The notes below the pieces were generated by a model. That model was given only the letters and a program-made list of their open reading frames with translations. It had not been told where the DNA came from and did not search any database. A stretch of DNA of 64,000 bases from Dromaius novaehollandiae (Eukaryota; Chordata; Aves; Casuariiformes; Dromaiidae). The DNA lies in contig NC_088110.1 of assembly GCF_036370855.1 (NCBI RefSeq), positions 19,835,501-19,899,500 on the forward strand. The letters run 5' to 3'. Shown here piece after piece: positions 60,221 through 64,000 of the stretch; position 1 is the first letter of the stretch, and each line of letters starts with the position of its first letter. The position numbers and the translations under genes are program-made.

Positions 60221-63200
60221 GTATACGTTGAGGGATGTTTTGGAGGAAAGAGATGATAGGTTAGTATGTTGGGGAGGAATGATTTTTGGAACTATTTAGT
60301 TTATTGTGTATAATTTGATTATATTTTTGAAGTTTGTAAATAGTAGATGAGGTTTAACGCAGTACAACAAAATGGCTTCTCTGATTTCCTTTTATCTTCT
60401 ACGTTAGTAAGCATAACTGAATTACATAGGCATTTACTTATCTCCCCACATAGGATTTATGAAAGAAGAGATCTACCTCAAATAGTTCAAGCATTCTAGA
60501 GTCTTTAGAAGTAATTAAATTGTGGGTAACATGGGTAGATTGTGGCATGTTTATTAGTGTTTTGAGCATTGCTAGTTGCATTGGTTTTGTCCTGTGTCTA
60601 GGTGATTATAGATATGTGGTGTTTAATTCTATGTATGTTTGATGATGATTGATATATTGGCATGTGTAATCCGTATAGAGTGCTTGTGCTTATATGTGCA
60701 CTGAATAAAAAACTTGTTTGCACTGTCTGATGATGCATAGTCATTGGCAGCAATGCTGTCTTAGGTAGTCCTGCCCTGTGCCATTCACTTCTGCATCTGT
60801 ACTCCTACTGTATCAGTCTGTCTTTTGTACAAGAGTAACAGTTTACAGGGTTGAATCTGTGTGTACTGGATTGGGCCACACTCTCTGTTTGAACTTTTTG
60901 CGTATTTGTTGTCTTCTTTTAGCTGGCTCAAGGATCTGATCAGTTTCACTGTATAGTCCACCAAACTGTTGAGGAAGAAGAGAGAGGGCAACATGGTAGG
61001 ATGAAATTGCTGCCAAAAACAATGTATTATTGAATTATTGCATAAAACTTTCCTGTTTTGCACAATATTTTAGAATGCAAGGGCAATACCAGGAAGGGGA
61101 AAAGACAATTGAAAAGCATATATTATAGTCGAATGTGCCAAAGCTGAGTGAAGTTTTAGCTCTTGTGGCTGCAGAAAAAAACATGAAAAAGTCAGAACCA
61201 GATGCTAAATTAAAAGGTTGTCACTTTATAGGCTTAAAAATCAGGAGAATTTAAAAATATTCTTCAGGCTCTGGCTAAGTGTGGGCATTGTAGTTACTAG
61301 TACTTGCACTTCTAGCATTTATAGTGATTTCCTTGACTTTCCTTCTTGGACCATCACATGACTGATGGGATAGGGCCAATAAGGTGGAAAATACAAAAGC
61401 AGATAATACATGAGACCACAGGCTGCAGAGTCCAGGGTAAGAGTATATGATAAAGGCTGTTTTTTTTCTACTTCGATCTGAATTTTCTGTATGATTTTAA
61501 ATAACTTTAAATCTTTTCCCTCTTTTTGAGATACTCAGTAGAAAGGCTTTTGCTGTTCTGGATTTAAGTGTATGTACTAGAATAGATGTGTGCCTGTTAC
61601 TAAATGAGCTTAAGGAACTTGTCAAGTTGCAATGACTAAAATATGATTTAGAACTATGCTTACTCACGTACGTTCTTGGTCTTGCTCTGTTGAAAGCAGT
61701 ATGGTAATCTGAGGAAGGGGATTACCATTCATTGTTTATCTGTGAATGGCAGAATATAATGCTCAGAAAGCCAAAAAGGTTCACTTAAAAGATTACTGTG
61801 CAGATTTCAGATTGCTTACTGGTTGATAGAGGTGACTGACTCTACCATTAAGCTTGTACAGCTCTATGCAAAATAGAGCCCTAATTTTTTTATTTGATTG
61901 ACAGATCTCCAGATGTTGAGTAGCCTTCACTTGGATGTATGACTCTTAGGAGAGAGAGGCCTACTTGAAATTTCCCTGTTAGATAGCAACAGCCTTTATA
62001 CTGATTCTATTGCACCCATTTTATGCTAACATTTAAACATCATTGTCCTGGTGGAAAGTTAGATTGTGATATGACTTCTTTCTATGTGGAAAGCTGTGGC
62101 AGCGGAAAAAGAAGTGAACGAAGGCTACTCCCCAGAGGTGATAGTCCTAGCAAGGATAACAGTTAACATCTTCAAGGTGTGGGAGACCTTTGGACAATTC
62201 TGGAATTTCATATCCAGGGAAGCTGGAGAAAACGTATGCATGATTTGTTGCAGTGTATTAACATTTAATTATCAAGAAGGATTGTGGTAGGTTAGCAAAT
62301 GTAATTACCAATAGAGCTAGTTTTTTGTTTAATTCATGGCCGCACACAGCTTAAAAAGTCAAGGTACTGTGGGGCGAAAGTGAGGCAAACTTAGAGCTGT
62401 AGCTTGTGCCGATGTCAGTGATTCAGTGAAATGCGATCTGCCTTCCTGCGTGGCCCTGGGTCAGGCTGCACTAGGGTGCACGCCCGTCTCATTGAGAATT
62501 CCCGGAAAGGTCCTGCCAGCTGCTGCGGCTCTGCTGGGCCTGCTCTGGCTCCCTTCTGCCTTCTCTTCCCCAGACAATAGAGGTTTATTAAGAAAAAAAT
62601 GCTGCTCACTGCAGGTTGATGTTACTCTCCCACTTTGATAGAGACATCTGCACTTGCTCTGCTCTTACTGCTTTATAGAGGGAATGTGATTTTGATGCTG
62701 AGAGTAGCTGAAACTCTGCTGTGGTGCGTTGTCCGAGCTGAGGCTTGCATGTGGGGGAATCCTCCAGAGGGGTAGCTGCTCCCCAGCCCTGAGAAGCATA
62801 GGAAGATGGTACTTTGCTGCTGCTGCTTTTGCTGTCTTACTTGATATTCACATACGTAGCCATTTTCACTTGGGAAGCGGTGGCAAAGCAGGAGGTTGAA
62901 GACAAGATAAGCCTTGTATGGGCCCTTTTTGTGTCTCTTTCCCTTTTCTGCCCAGAATTACCAATTATTTCAGAGATAAGAGCTTTTGCTCTTTTCAGAG
63001 TATGTTACCGTTTTCTTAAAGCTCCAGTTCCTGTAACTGAGAGATTGCGTGATTTTCTCATTTGAGTGAAAAATTTAAGAGGGAAAATTGCTTTTGCTCT
63101 TGTTAAGGAGAAGAATAATAGCCAAGGCTTCAAAAAAAGACAAATAAAAAATGTGTCTAACACTACTTCAAACTCTTGACCCCTGAGCTAATTTCATGAT

Positions 63201-64000
63201 TTTAGGAATGGGGATTTTGAATGCTTGGAACTATCAGAAAAGGGCTTTTGCTTCTTGGATTTCTGGTGCTTAAAGAAATGCTGAATAATATATATATAGT
63301 TTTTCTCCTTTTAAAAAATATAAAATGCAAATCTTAGATCACACAGGAATGGATTTAGATTTTGTAAAATTCATTTACAAAGATATTATGCATGGTGCAG
63401 TAACTGTTGTCTCAAGGAAGCTGGGATTAAGTTAAATTAGAGATTGTATTTTTTAAGAATACATAATTTTGTATATTTTTCTTAGGCCTGAAGAGAAACT
63501 GAGTTTGCAAGAGACAATCAGAAATAATGTTTTTTTTTTTCTTTAAAAATCAGGTATATGTATTTTTGAAGTGTGCAAGTCTACAACCGTCTTTGCATTT
63601 TTGTGGATCAGATTTTTGGTGATGTTGAGCCAAATATAAGGCAAAAATTTTGTAAACAAAAACCATTTCATTTTGTATTTCTTTATGGTTACTTAACATC
63701 TAACTGAACATACAAATCAGATACATGCATGCCCAGGTAGGTAGTTCAGATAATTTTTAAAAGAAATCTTTGTTTTTCTAAACTTCCTAAAGATAACCAT
63801 GGCATGTTCCCAGCAGAATATTTTAAACTATATATAACAGATTTTTCTCAATGGTAAAGTTGTGGTGTTATGATGTTTTATGTGGCAATGTTCCTTTCTC
63901 CCAGTCTTTGTCTGTTCTGGGTGTTTTGATTATAAGCTTTTGGGATCAGCAGATGTCTCATAACATGTCTGGTTCCTGTTATAAAGGGGTTCTATTGTAC

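Overview
This is a vertebrate nuclear genomic window, most likely from a bird. Coding sequence is split into short exons with consensus splice sites. Introns and flanks are AT-rich and repeat-poor. The recognisable interspersed repeats are CR1-type LINE 3' ends, the dominant retroposon of birds (also found in other sauropsids). I cannot name the species. The gene order gigaxonin then CMIP, both on the + strand, matches the order I recall from human 16q23.

Layout: (1) 1-18261 holds the 3' 90% of GAN (gigaxonin, a BTB-BACK-Kelch substrate adaptor for the CUL3 ubiquitin ligase). The window opens inside intron 1. Exons 2-11 are all present and intact, and they join in frame to give residues 56-597 of an expected 597-residue protein. 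Exon 1, expected to carry 167 coding nt, lies off the left edge. Intron 6 uses a GC donor. (2) 18262 to about 32.3 kb is non-coding. It starts as GAN 3'UTR, with several poly(A) signals, two CR1 remnants and a tandem AATAAA pair at 32294-32312 that could mark the end of a very long 3'UTR. (3) 32.3-52.4 kb is intergenic. It includes GC-rich patches, a CpG-rich block with a 453-codon minus-strand ORF that is probably not a gene (39.4-40.7 kb), a 35-bp minisatellite (42651-42775), a telomere-like patch and several decayed ancient retroposons. (4) About 52.5-54.6 kb is the CpG-island promoter, 5'UTR and first coding exon of CMIP (c-Maf-inducing protein, a PH/LRR adaptor). It carries a CRE/E-box/CCAAT cluster, a 58-bp Z-DNA-prone tract and nested upstream ORFs. 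(5) 54300-64000 is the start of the long CMIP intron 1; its next exon is not in the window.

The two genes are unrelated in function: one directs proteins such as intermediate filaments to ubiquitin-dependent turnover, the other is a signalling adaptor. They are simply neighbours. I did not find a new multi-gene biological system. The observations most worth checking are the GC-AG intron of GAN, the upstream ORF and Z-DNA structure of the CMIP leader, the possible 14-kb GAN 3'UTR, and the orphan CpG-rich block.
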